From positions 1,133,197 through 1,197,196 of the forward strand of contig NC_092231.1 of NCBI RefSeq assembly GCF_036320965.1: DNA of 64,000 bases, in the 5' to 3' direction. Below, one piece after another: positions 12,238 to 22,448 of the stretch (positions are counted from its first letter, which is position 1; each line of letters starts with the position of its first letter). The position numbers were made by a program, and so were the translations under genes. The stretch is from Panulirus ornatus (taxonomy: Eukaryota > Arthropoda > Malacostraca > Decapoda > Palinuridae). Below the pieces are notes generated by a model. It saw only the letters and a list, made by a program, of their open reading frames with translations. It had not been told where the DNA came from and searched no databases.

Positions 12238-12352
12238 TGCGACCCTTGGGTAGGATGGCCTACCCTTTGACCCGACCCTTAAAGATCAGGTTAAAGGCCA
12301 GACCAGTATACCATAGGTCGTACTGTCATAGTTAAGGGTTGAAATATCTTCA
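12238..12352. repeat. Dispersed palindromic family, well-kept unexpanded copy
   Basis: Left arm GTGCGACCCTTGGGTAGGAT then GGCC and CTTTGACCCGACCCTT. The right arm (about 12285-12336) is its approximate reverse complement, with GGTTAAAGGCCAG and GGTCGTACTGTC. The centre lies near 12283. The structure suggests a foldback or MITE-like element; no transposase or target duplication is evident. Confidence 0.65.
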
Positions 12353-13004
12353 TCAAGAACTTAACCAAGTCCTTGACGTTAACATCAACAACAAGAGTCT
12401 TTAGCTACCACACTAATCGTTGCTCTCGAACTGTTTTACTTGTTTTTTTTTCATGTATCTTTGTAGTTTATCGAGTGGCTCTTAGATAGATGTACCTGTG
12501 GTAGGTTTAACCACGGTTTTTCATATATCTACCTTCAGGTGTTTGTTTACGGTAGCTGTGGTATGGCAGAGCTTATGATGAGTGGATGAACTGAGCATAA
12601 TCACTTGAAAAAAAGAGTTTGTAGGAAGAATTATGTTCACTACACAGCCCCAGGAGACGCCATCACCACTCGTCCCACGTATGCCTTCAGTTGTTGACAA
12701 ACTTGCTGTCTCTCATGTCTCCCTCAATCTTTCCCTGCATGTTCCCTGTCGCTCCCCATTTCTCTTTCCTTTATTGAGTTATGCGATTCTGCCAATCTGC
12801 TCCAAAAGTCTCTCCGTCTTCATCGTGGCTGTCTCTTCGATTGTATAGTCTTTCTAAACTGTATATTTGGTTCGTTTCTCTGTCTGTCTCTCTGTTCATA
12901 AAGTGAGATGTTGAGGTCTGGTTTTTATCTTTCCCTTCGCAAGATACCCTGAGGGTACAGTGGAACTGTCTTGTATGATACTGAAACACAGAGGCCACTT
13001 GCCA
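12353..13004. other. No gene recognised
   Basis: Unique-looking sequence, T-rich in parts. No supported feature. Confidence 0.5.
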
Positions 13005-13125
13005 CGGGTAGTAGTGGCCACTTGCAGCGGTCAGCTGTGGCTACTTCTAATGGTCAGTAGTGACCACTTGCAACGGCCAGTAGTGTCCACGTGCAATGAT
13101 CAGTAGTGGCCACTTAGATGGTCAA
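13005..13125. repeat. Degenerate 23-bp minisatellite, about 5 copies
   Basis: Repeats of AGTAGTGGCCACTTGCAA with substitutions in each copy, an older array than its neighbours. Confidence 0.8.
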
Positions 13126-13136
13126 GACTGCAGAAC

Positions 13137-13340
13137 AAGCTTCTCTGGCTCCTTTAAACTTCATAAGCTTAGCTGACTTTTCTAAACTATACAAGCTTGG
13201 CTTGGTCCTCTAAACTGCGCACGCTTAGTTACCTTCTCTAGACAAAGGAAGCTTAGTTGGTTCCCCCAAACAAATCAAGCTTAGTTGTCTCCTCTAAACT
13301 GAACAAGCTTGCCAAGCTTAGCTCCTGTAAGCTTGCCATT
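13137..13340. repeat. Degenerate 28-bp minisatellite with AAGCTT core
   Basis: AAGCTT (ACGCTT once) recurs at 13137, 13165, 13193, 13221, 13249, 13277 and 13305, exactly 28 bp apart. The rest of each unit (CCTCTAAACT-like) is strongly diverged while spacing is retained. Confidence 0.88.
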
Positions 13341-13444
13341 TAAGAAAAAAGTAATGGAGTGTATTATTTCACGTGTCACGCCCTCGAGTGCACGCGGCAC
13401 GTGTGGATGACTTGCCCAGGATTTATTGTGTGGGGAATCCAGGC

Positions 13445-13700
13445 GATATGTGGCCCAGCTTGTGTTGGTGGAGTGTGGCACAGCTGGTGTTGGTGATGGA
13501 GTGTGGCACAACTGGTGTTGGTGATGGAGTGTGGCACAACTGGTGTTGGTGGTGGAGTGTGGCACAGCTGGTGTTGGTGATGGAGTGTGGCACAGCTGGT
13601 GGTGGTGGTAGTAGTATGTGGCACAGCTGGTGTTGGTGGTCGAGTGTAGTACAGCTGGTGGTGTGCGGCACAGCTGGTGTTAGTGATGTTATGCCTTACA
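13445..13700. repeat. 28-bp minisatellite, about 9 copies
   Basis: Units contain GGAGTGTGGCACAGCTGGTG followed by TTGGTGAT. The later half is irregular, with deletions and GGTGGTGGTAGTAG insertions. Confidence 0.9.
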
Positions 13701-13723
13701 GCTGATGTTATAAGACACATTTC

Positions 13724-13752
13724 GTGGGGTGGGGCGGGGCGGGGCAGGGCGC
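13724..13752 (+). other. GGGGC-rich G-quadruplex-like tract
   Basis: Runs TGGGGTGGGGCGGGGCGGGG then CAGGGCGCGG give at least four G3+ runs with short loops, a standard quadruplex pattern. Confidence 0.6.
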
Positions 13753-14439
13753 GGTACACGTGGAGAGGACCGTGATGATCAGTGTTGTGATGGGTCGTCT
13801 GCTAGAGGGAACAAACGTGAGTTTGGCTGCTCCGTCTACCGCCTGCCTTCCCTCCTCTGTGTGTAGCACTCACTCCACTTCAACCGTCTGTAATCCAAGA
13901 TGTTTTGTTCATGACTGATCATGTTGATGTCTACCAGAAGCTGTCTTAGTGAGGTTTTAAAACCTTGCCTCTCACTTCCATTGGTGTCCCGCCTGGTCCA
14001 GACACTGGTCTCTGTTGACCTCAGGATGGGTTTGTCCGACCATCATTACCAGGTGGCAGGCTGTGGAGGGATGACGGCCTGCTGCTGAGGGATCATGTCC
14101 TCAAGACGCTACCCTTGCGTGGAATCCTCGGGAACAACACACATCTTGAGCAAGGGTGAGGAGGAGTAAGCTGGGGGTTGTGCGTCTCTCATTACCTGAC
14201 TGTTTCCCACTTGTGTTGTGATGTGTCTCTTAACAACAGTTCGTTTTGTAAAGCAAGTTTCGAAACATCATCTTACTTCATGACGTCATAGATGTTTTGT
14301 TTTCCTCCTGGGAAAGTATATGGAGGTATCGGTTCTTTGTAGCTGAGGTTAGGTTACTTTCCCCTCGTGGATACATAGTATTAACATTAGGATCTAGAGG
14401 AAGAATATCATAATCTATAACCTGGACAATACACTATAC
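13753..14439. other. No gene recognised
   Basis: Unique-looking sequence. No supported feature. Confidence 0.5.
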
Positions 14440-14542
14440 CAGCAGGCGATACAGTATCCCAACAGATGATACAGTATCCCAACAGATGATACAGTATCCC
14501 AACAGATGATACAGTATCCCAACAGATGATACAGTATCCCCG
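14440..14542. repeat. 20-bp minisatellite, about 5 copies
   Basis: Unit GATACAGTATCCCAACAGAT, nearly perfect in the four central copies. Confidence 0.94.
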
Positions 14543-14845
14543 TAGAAATATGCCCCTCATTACGGCGGCGGCGGAGGAAGGACAGAGCCACGGACATGGA
14601 TGGCGCGAGCGACTGTGGGCTTGGCAGACCCCAGGATGGCGAGTCCAGCAGACGACGCTTTGGAAAAGTTGGTGTTAAAAATAGGCCTGGTGGAAAGCGT
14701 TTTTTCTGGGGTTCTTCAGCGCGACACGGATAATTTGGCGTGATTGGGGCCCGTGTGAGCCAGTCGGTGGATTAACCGGGTGTTGGCTGACAGTGGAGCC
14801 CGGGGGCCCTGCACCGCTGACATCCTCTTACCGAGGATAGAGCAG

Positions 14846-15335
14846 TGGAGGGGTGCACCATGGGAGGGTGCAGGAGGGAAGGGCAGGGGTGGGGTGCACC
14901 GTGGGAGGGTGCAGGAGGGAAGGGCAGGGGAGGGGTGTACCATGGGAGGGTGCAGGAGGGAAGGGCAGGGGAGGGGTGCACCATGGGAGGGTGCAGGAGG
15001 GAAGGGCAGGGGAGGGGTGCACCATGGGAGGGTGCAGGAGGGAAGGGCAGGGGAGGGGTGCACCATGGGAGGGTACAGGATGATAGGGCAGGGGTGGGGT
15101 GCACCATGGGAGGGTACAGGATGGAAGGGCAGGGGAGGGGTGCACCGTGGGAGGGTGCAGGAGGGAAGGGCAGGGGAGGGGTGCACCATGGGAGGGTGCA
15201 GGAGGGAAGGGCAGGGGAGGGGTGCACCATGAGAGGGTGCAGGAGGGAAGGGCAGGTGAGGGGTGAACCATGGGAGGGTGCAGGAGGGAAGGGCAGTGGA
15301 GGGGTGCACCATGGGAGGGTACATGTGGGAAGAGC
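14846..15335 (+). repeat. 42-bp G-rich minisatellite, about 11.7 copies
   Basis: Each unit reads GGGTGCACCATGGGAGGGTG, then CAGGAGGGAAGGGCAGGGGA, then GG. The plus strand has six or more G3-4 runs per unit, so nearly every unit can form a quadruplex. The unit is a multiple of three, which explains long open frames on both strands; none is a gene. Confidence 0.96.
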
Positions 15336-15470
15336 AAGGGAGAGGGAGAAGAGGAAATGAGAGCGTGAGAGAGGGAAATTGAGAGAGATGGGAGAGAGAG
15401 GAGAATGGACGGAAGGAGAGAAAAATAGGAGATGTGGGAAGAGAGTAGGAAGGGAACTGGCACAGAGAGG
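15336..15470 (+). other. Purine-rich tract (GAGA-rich)
   Basis: Nearly all A and G, with GAGAGAGGGA and GGGAGAGAGAGG motifs, continuing the strand asymmetry of the 42-bp array. Confidence 0.7.
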
Positions 15471-15526
15471 AACCAGAGACGTAATAAACGAAATGGACGA
15501 CAAAATGGACGATATAATTGTTGCTG

Positions 15527-15528
<2 letters not shown>

Positions 15529-15561
<33 letters not shown>
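15529..15561. repeat. (AC)n microsatellite
   Basis: AC dinucleotide run of about 33 bp. Confidence 0.97.
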
Positions 15562-15563
<2 letters not shown>

Positions 15564-15649
15564 AAGGAACATGTATGTTGATCTGCCTAAGCTCCACCCA
15601 GGTGACTCCGCTTCACAAACATCTGTTCCCACGATAAGAAATCTTAACC

Positions 15650-15727
15650 CCCTCCCCTCCCCCCCTCCCCTCCCCTCCCCTCCCTTCCCCTCCCCCCCCT
15701 CCCCTCCCCCCTCCCCTCCCCTCCCCA
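15650..15727 (-). repeat. (CCCCT)n low-complexity tract
   Basis: CCCCTCCCCT-type sequence; the minus strand is G-rich with quadruplex potential. Confidence 0.88.
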
Positions 15728-15837
15728 GCAGGAAGCAGTTGGAATCAGCCTTGCAAACGCCAGCTTCCCAGGTCTACTGACAAAATGTCCTGAAATATAA
15801 CCTACAGAGACTGGGACCTTACATGTCTGGAATGACC

Positions 15838-16228
15838 TGACATCGTTTAGGGAGGACCTGATACCGTCTTAGGAGGGCCTGATACCGTCTGGGGAGGACC
15901 TCATGCCTTTTTTGGGGGGGCGGGGGGGGGGGGGGATTGACCCAGTTTAGGAAACACCCAAGACTGTCTAGGGAGTATTAACTCCATCCGGGGGAAACTT
16001 TTTCTCTAGGAAGGACCTGTCACGTGTCTGGGGAGGACCTGTCACGTGTCTGGGGAGGACCTGTCACGTGTCTGGGGAGGACCTGTCACGTGTCTGGGGA
16101 GGACTAGACAACATGTCAGGACCTTACACCATCTGGGGAGGACCATCTGGGGAAGACCGTCTGGGGAGGACCATCTGGGGAAGACCGTCTGGGGAAGACC
16201 ATCTGGGGAAGACCGTCTGGGGAGGACT
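15838..16228. repeat. GGACCTG/TCTGGGGA minisatellite complex
   Basis: At 15838-15990 there are degenerate units of AGGACCTGATACCGTCT. At 16012-16105 a clean 22-bp unit AGGACCTGTCACGTGTCTGG occurs about four times. At 16125-16228 shorter 13-14 bp units alternate GACCATCTGGGGA and GACCGTCTGGGGA. Shared TCTGGGGA links the three as stages of one array. Confidence 0.85.
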
Positions 16229-16249
16229 CTCTTCCTTAACATTTTAGTA

Positions 16250-16540
16250 TTTTTTTCCTTCTGTTCTTATGTGCATTACCAGTCCCTGTGCTGCCCCCCT
16301 CCTAGCTTTCTGTTGTCCTTCATTTTACCTCTTTGTTGCCCCAACCCAGATTTATCTCGTATCTTTATCCTTCTCTTTGCTAGCCTCTTTCCCTCATGCT
16401 ACCTCTTTCCTTTCTCTTCTCTTGTCTCTTTCCCTGCAATATGCTGTCCCTCTCATTTCTGTTGTCCGTTTCCTGTTCTCCGCATGCCTTTCTGTTGTGG
16501 CATATATTTCTCTTCTGTTGTTCCTCCGTCCCGAATGAAA
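16250..16540. other. Pyrimidine-rich low-complexity stretch
   Basis: CCTCTTTCC and GTTGTCC motifs recur irregularly. A similar TTGCCCTTCCCC stretch lies at 16785-16890. No coding evidence. Confidence 0.6.
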
Positions 16541-16998
16541 TGTGTTTAGGGCTAAAAATACTGAAATTAAAAGAGAATACAAAAAACATGAGAGTTCTGA
16601 AGGAACCGAGAGATTTACCTTTTAGAAAGGGTTGGCTGTACGTTGGTGTTGGGAGAGAGACCAGAGGATACAGAGTACTGAAGCTTAACGGTGTAGGGAA
16701 AGAAACAGACGTCGCAGTAGCCCACTGATGGTGGGTCAACAAGGGCCACACAATTATCATGTGACCACCAGTTACCCACCGCCCTTGTGTTGCCCAACCT
16801 CAACTCCCTTTCCCTTATGTTGCCCTTTCCCTCGCCAAACCATGTGTTGCCCTTCCCCCAGCTCTCCTTTCCTTGCTGCCGCTTCCCCGGCCTTCACTGG
16901 TATTGGTGCCATCAAGGACTGTGTTTTCTGAATCGCCTCTTCCATTCCCTTGTCACTCCTACGCACACAAGACTAGGCCAGTGCAATATATAAATGTC

Positions 16999-17125
16999 TT
17001 GCCTTCACCCAGAAGACCAGACCAGTACACTGCTTTGTGTATCTGCTACACCCAGGAGACCAGACCAGTACACTGCCTTATGTATCGACTTCATCCAGAT
17101 TACTCAGTTGGTAAACTACCTCGTG
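16999..17125. repeat. 43-bp minisatellite, about 2.7 copies
   Basis: CCCAGAAGACCAGACCAGTA at 17008 recurs at 17051 and, diverged, at about 17094. Confidence 0.8.
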
Positions 17126-17217
17126 TAACGTAACATACACTCTCCAGGCCACAACTGGAGTATTCTGTGAACGGAAGATGCTGCGGTGGAGACGGTCAGA
17201 GATCAGAGGTGTAGGCT

Positions 17218-17218
<1 letters not shown>

Positions 17219-17267
<49 letters not shown>

Positions 17268-17280
17268 TAGTAGTAGTAGA
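17219..17280. repeat. (GT)n followed by (GTA)n
   Basis: GT run of about 47 bp passing into four to five GTA units. Confidence 0.97.
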
Positions 17281-17604
17281 TGCCAGTTTCATGACATTGG
17301 AAGTATGTCGTCTTGATGATGTGCCTCCCTGTGATGGTCCCTACATAATGAGGTTTGATGTACTATTGACTCTTGGTCACAGTGTTGTCATGAGTCAGGG
17401 ACAAAGAACTGTAGTCCACTATGTCTGATATCTGAGGGCGTTTATTTCAGTTTGATAATGTCAATCTTATTTTCTTCAATGTAGTTAATATTTCAACGTT
17501 TTTTCTTTCCAGGTGAGTTGGGCAGACGAGGCCGAGGTGTTTCCAGCCACAGGTAATGTGCCGTAATGTGGTGATTAATATCTTTAGAAGATTAGACATG
17601 TTTT

Positions 17605-17860
17605 CTCAGTACGACCCTTGACCACGACGGTACGACCCTTAACCACGACGGAATGATCCTTGACCACGACGCTACGACCCTTGACAACGACGAACGACCC
17701 TTGACCACGACGGTACGACCCTTGACCACGACGGAACGACCCTTGACCACGATGGTATGACCCTTGGGTATATGATGGCCAAGTCCTTTGACTGACTCTT
17801 GAAGGTCATATCCAGGGCCAGGCCCTTGTACCCAAAGATCGTACCGTCGTGCTCAGGGGT
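17605..17860. repeat. Dispersed palindromic family with 21-bp-expanded left arm
   Basis: Left arm begins with about eight units of GACGGTACGACCCTTGACCA (21-bp period, 17605-17765), then GGGTATATGATGGCC and CTTTGACTGACTCTT. After a centre near 17807 the right arm returns as GGCCAGGCCC, TACCCAAAGATCGTACCGTC and GTGCTCAGGGGTC, the reverse complement of one arm unit. Tandem expansion on one side only shows the minisatellite growing from the palindrome arm. Confidence 0.75.
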
Positions 17861-18663
17861 CTTGTCTTCCTTCTGAAGGGCCGGAGCTCCGGGCCTGAGA
17901 GGTTAATCTGTCGCTCACAACCTCCTGTCGTGTTGTTCCCAGACAAGTCCTCACCAACGGCCAGTAAGTGATTGGTATCCATTCAGCAGTTGGCACAGGA
18001 GTGTATATGGTCTTAGTTTCATCCTTAACACATGACAATAACGTTAAAGATTTTTAGGTCGGTGTTTATAAGTAGATCGAGACGGTCTTAGATGACGCTG
18101 GCAGTTGGAAAGCTTAAAACCAACGCAACCCATCATCAGCCAGCCAGCAAGTAGTCATCTCATGGCAACACGCTTGCTCTTCAGGGCTGAAGAGGTTACT
18201 ACTGAGGCGTCAGGGAGACAGATGAACAGACAGACAGATACCACCCGCCTCGTCCCCCTGTCCGTCTGTGGGATGTATGACAGAAACTGTCATCTGTCTT
18301 CATAACTTAGTGTTTTATAAGCTCGAGGGAGAAAAATACCCCGTACGGACGTGAATATATCAGTTACCCTTTATACCTGTGTTAAGGTTGACTGGTGATA
18401 ACTGGTGGTCATGTACTATCAAATACCAGTACGATGGTGAGGGTTGGGGGGATGGAAGAGGGGGGCTTAGTGGGAGTGCTTGGGAGGAGCGAGTCTTCAG
18501 TTTGGTTCACTGTGGGTCACCCGCTTGGTGGATGCAAAGTTGACATTGATTTCTGAAAATGTGGTTTTATCTTTTCATGAAGTTCATTGTTTACTCACTT
18601 CAGTGGAGCCTCATGAAGCCTCATTTTATCAACTGGAAAAAAAGTTTAGATGAATTTGATAAG
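17861..18663. other. No gene recognised
   Basis: Unique-looking sequence with a short GACAGACA patch at 18225-18238. No supported feature. Confidence 0.5.
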
Positions 18664-18945
18664 ACCTTCAGCTGGTGGTAGTTTGCGGTATGGGACCTGC
18701 AGCTGGTGGTAGTTAGCGGTATGGGACCTGCAGCTGGTGGTAGTTAGCGGTATGGGACCTGCAGCTGGTGGTAGTTAGCGGTATGGGACCTGCAGCTGGT
18801 GGTAGTTAGCGGTATGGGACCTGCAGCTGGTGGTAGTTAGCGGTATGGGACCTGCAGCTGGTGGTAGTTAGCGGTATGGGACCTGCAGCTGGTGGTAGTT
18901 AGCAGTATGGGACCTTCAGCTGGTGGTAGTTAGCGGTATATACCT
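18664..18945. repeat. 31-bp minisatellite, about 9 copies
   Basis: CAGCTGGTGGTAGTTAGCGG at 31-bp spacing (18669, 18700, 18731 and onward). Internal copies are almost identical; first and last carry substitutions. Confidence 0.95.
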
Positions 18946-19019
18946 CCAATATTCTCACTGAATATCTAAAAGCTAATAACATCGAGAAATGCTTCTCTTA
19001 ATGATCTCACAATATCAGT

Positions 19020-19255
19020 TTTTGAGCAGTGTAAGAGAGGGACATGGCTGGAGAGGGGAAAGGATGAAGGAAGAAGAAAATCCTGCAGGAGTGATGGAAA
19101 GCGAACCCGGGCGGAAGACGTGTAAAAAGGGTGGAGGGATGGAAACAGAGGCGTAACCGTGCGGAAAAGATGGAAAAGTCTGGGAGTGAAGGGGAGGCAC
19201 AAATAGCATGGGAGGGAGGGAGGCAGGCAGGCAGGGTAAGGGGAGGAAATACGCG
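19020..19255 (+). other. Purine-rich stretch with GGCA tetramers
   Basis: GGAGGGAGGGAGGCAGGCAG at 19209 and many GGAAGA motifs. Minus-strand open frames here reflect composition only. Confidence 0.6.
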
Positions 19256-19336
19256 CCCCACTGATGTACTGAGGCGGAAACCTGCACTTGTTCCAAACCC
19301 CAGTGTATAGCTGTGGCAAACCAAAATAGAAACATT

Positions 19337-19337
19337 G

Positions 19338-19401
<64 letters not shown>
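19337..19401. repeat. (AT)n microsatellite, about 64 bp
   Basis: Pure dinucleotide run. Confidence 0.97.
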
Positions 19402-19404
<3 letters not shown>

Positions 19405-19473
19405 CACCTGCACTATCCCATAATTCTGATTGATCATCGAGAACCACTCTAACCATGCTGGGTATTATTACAT

Positions 19474-19821
19474 ATGACACACACGACATTCACGACCCAC
19501 ACCAATAAAAACATCAACACGAAGGCCATAAGCAACATGTGCGTCCTCAGAACATTTGATGGCACCAGTCTTGCACAAGTGAAAGGGTCCCTTAGTAGCA
19601 TATACATAAAGTTCATCCGCTCCACCCTAAACTACGCCTCACCTGCCTAGTCTTTCACCATGTCCAAAGGAAACATAAAGCAACAAACCACGCAAAACAA
19701 GGCTCCCAGAACAATCACCAGCTGCCTAGCAACCACACGCATTCAGCACCTACACGACAAAACAGTATACTTTCAATACGATTTCAGTTCAGGATGCACA
19801 GAGCTCAGATCTTTGAAATAA
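19474..19821 (+). pseudogene. Jockey-like RT C-terminal remnant
   Basis: A single frame reads TNKNINTKAISNMCVLRTF, then FIRSTLNYASPA, an in-frame TAG at 19648-19650, then QNKAPRTITSC and TRIQHLHD. This order (KA..xxNVLR, YK.xIRxxLNYASPxW, QxxALRxITGC, IxHLH) is the thumb and connection region of jockey-superfamily elements. The stop sits where a tryptophan is usual (TGG to TAG), and the frame closes at 19819-19821. No palm motif is present, so this is a short dead fragment. Sense is plus strand. Confidence 0.75.
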
Positions 19822-20346
19822 TCCTAACCCTACCCCTTCATACCCAGCAGACACACACACATTACTATATATTCCACCACCAACCCCCAAATGGAAACAA
19901 AACCTTACCCCGTCTTCACATTTCACCATTCTTTACTCATGGATCCCCTCCCCCTTCCACAACAAGCACGACATTAATAACATACACAATCAGTAATAGC
20001 TCGACACACGCTTGAAAGTTGACTTCACATCCTAGTCTTGAGTTCCACTCCGGCATACATACACCAGTGTGAAGCCACATACACCAGGCATATGTTTAAG
20101 TTACACTCTCTCCCTCGCGTTCTAGTCTTCATTCATATAACAACAGCACAACACTGATTCAGCATAACACAAGACCCCTTCATGCCCAGGATGCATCGTC
20201 TATACTGAACAACACTTACTGCTCAAGTGTACTGTGCTCACACACACACAACCACACTTCTTGTGGTCTTGCCCGGTAGACGTTGCTGACTCCCTGAGTG
20301 CTGCGGGAGCCACCACAGAAGGGGAGTAGGAGATTCTAGGGTGGCA

Positions 20347-20402
20347 AAAATATATCATTATTATTATTATTATTACTATTATTATTATCATCGTCATCAT
20401 GG
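20347..20402. repeat. (ATT)n microsatellite passing into (ATC)n
   Basis: Interrupted ATT run ending in ATCATCGTCATCATGG. Confidence 0.93.
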
Positions 20403-20424
20403 TAGTATTATTTTTCATGTTCAC

Positions 20425-20690
20425 TGTTTCTCGTGAAAACGAGGTAGCGCCAGGAACAGATACAGATATGGCCTCAGTCGCTCACACACTCTCCAGCTTT
20501 TATGTCTAATTCAGCGAAACCAGAACCATGTATCCACAAACAGGCCCCAAAGACCTTTCCGTCGTTCCTCAGACCGTTTCTCATGCCCTAGTTCAGCTCA
20601 CTGACACCACGTCGTCCCCTATATACCACAACCCTCTTTCCCTTGTTCCCTTCACTTCTGAATTGCAAATGGCCAGACATACAATCAAAA
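20425..20690 (-). mobile_element. RTE-associated 3' tail fragment
   Basis: Aligns by eye with 1050-1290: GAGGTAGCGCCAGGAACAG, then TCGCTCACACACTCTCCAGC, CAGGCCCCAAAGACCTTTCC, and TGACACCACGTCG. It is more diverged than the 815-1936 copy and stops before recognisable coding sequence. Orientation equals that of the minus-strand copy. Confidence 0.7.
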
Positions 20691-20763
20691 GCTTGAAACT
20701 TCTGTTTTTATTTTTTCAGCGAGTATACTCATATCAGTGCTACACTTGTGTATGTGATTTGCT

Positions 20764-20764
<1 letters not shown>

Positions 20765-20825
<61 letters not shown>
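20765..20825. repeat. (AT)n microsatellite, about 60 bp
   Basis: Pure dinucleotide run. Confidence 0.97.
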
Positions 20826-20828
<3 letters not shown>

Positions 20829-21194
20829 GCCACAGTCAGCATGGCTGCTGCAGGAGAGAAAGCGTCAGAAACTTCACTGTAAGCAAGATGTCTGGTGGAG
20901 GTCCCAGTGAAGTGCAATTGAAGCACAACAATCCTCGGAGATTGGTCGTTACGTCTGTAATCCTCTCGTAGGATTTTTATGGAGGTGTGTGTAGGAGATT
21001 TATATAGTAATACTGGGTGGCTCAGAGGCAACGTCAGAACCAGGGTTGGAATCTCCTGCTCTCCGTGACTGTGTGGGGTGGGCAGGTGGACGTGCATTCA
21101 GCAGCCGCCTCTTCCCAGGGCGTCCTCGTGTGGCGCTCTAACCTCTCCTTCCCTACCCTAGGTTGTCCACACTGACCTCTCCTTCCCTACCCCA

Positions 21195-21240
<46 letters not shown>

Positions 21241-22046
21241 TAGTATGTAGCCTGACTTGTATTTTGCTATGCTGTGTGCGAACCTTAATTAACTACTGTC
21301 TATTTTATAGACATTCCATCAGGTAATTGAGCATTTTATTTTTCAAATGTATCTCGTCGTGAAACGTTCTAATTACAGCAGTGCAGGTGATTACCTTCAT
21401 TATAGTAGGTTGTGTGTGTGTGTGGGGGGCACTTGGTCACTCCCTTGATGGTTGTGTTGAGCCTCGGGGGACTTTCTCTTCTTAGAATTATATTGTTATT
21501 GACCATTTTATGAAGTTCAGCCGAGTAGATGAAAAATATAATCCTGATTTTGGGAGGAAAATAATCTTCATTGTTATTGATCAACATCATGAAATGTGAG
21601 CGATACCAAAAAAAGGAATTGAATTCCTTTTCCTTACAATGTGTTGTAAATGAAAGCGCTGTTGATAAACAACTAATTGAAGTACATTGCACAATATTGC
21701 TTCATTCCTGTATGGAAATGATTAAACAATTGATATATATTGATATTCACATTCCTTACAATATTGGAGGTTAGGGTTAGAAAGATAGTTATCCTGCAAG
21801 ACTATCAACCTTCTTGGGAGGGTTTAACTCATTTATCTTCACCCTTAAGGTATATCGAAAAATGATTAATCTCCTCCCCTCTCGCACTCTCTCTATCTCT
21901 CGTTTAACTGACGCAAGAAACAAATGGTTTTTTCCTCCACTCTCCTTTTTCTTTCCTGCCAGCTGTTGTTGCAGGAGAGAGTGGAGGGTGGAAAGAGAAC
22001 CCTCTTATTGTTCTATCCTCACCTCATCCACATGAACTGGAAAGAG

Positions 22047-22048
<2 letters not shown>
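20826..22048. other. No gene recognised; one (CA)n at 21196-21239
   Basis: Contains a CA dinucleotide run and otherwise unique-looking sequence. A duplicated CTCTCCTTCCCTACCC motif lies at 21143 and 21177, just before the CA run. Confidence 0.55.

Positions 22049-22105
<57 letters not shown>
22049..22105. repeat. (AT)n microsatellite, about 57 bp
   Basis: Pure dinucleotide run at the 3' end of the minus-strand SINE. Confidence 0.97.
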
Positions 22106-22108
<3 letters not shown>

Positions 22109-22330
22109 TCTGAGGCCTTAATCAAGGCCATTTCATTAACGATATATATGCGCTGTCTTCGTATATATCGTAGCCAGAGCCTGATCCCCATTTTGTCGAC
22201 CAAATCCTTGGATGGATGAACAGCTAGGTTGACTGTGGACCGTTAGCCGCAACCAGGATTCGACCCTGGGCGGCCCGTGAATGCGTCACGGTCAGGAATG
22301 CTAACACCTACACCATGGAGGTCCATTATA
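22106..22330 (-). mobile_element. tRNA-derived SINE
   Basis: On the minus strand the head folds as a tRNA. An A-box-like TGGTGTAGGTGTTAGC lies at 22300-22315. The anticodon arm has a 5-bp stem (CCGTG/CACGG, 22275-22291) and 7-nt loop. The T arm has a 5-bp stem (CCAGG/CCTGG, 22253-22269) enclosing GTCGAAT, giving B-box GGGTCGAATCC. The acceptor ends do not pair, so this is a SINE head and not a working tRNA. The body runs to 22106 and ends at the AT microsatellite. Confidence 0.8.
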
Positions 22331-22376
22331 TAGATATTCCAGACATAGGCCAACGGGTCCTCGGTTATGTTTATCC

Positions 22377-22378
<2 letters not shown>

Positions 22379-22447
<69 letters not shown>
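22379..22447. repeat. (CT)n microsatellite, about 68 bp
   Basis: Pure CT dinucleotide run. Confidence 0.97.

Positions 22448-22448
<1 letters not shown>

Noticed and set aside
14716..15632. Open frames of 150-293 codons, Pro/Ser/Cys-rich or Gly/Arg-rich
   Set aside because: Produced by the 42-bp G-rich array and adjoining purine tract in several frames at once.
21011..21060. Possible tRNA-like head (TGGCTCAGAGG and GGTTGGAATCT)
   Set aside because: The two boxes are too close together, the arms do not pair convincingly, and no SINE body follows. Insufficient to call.
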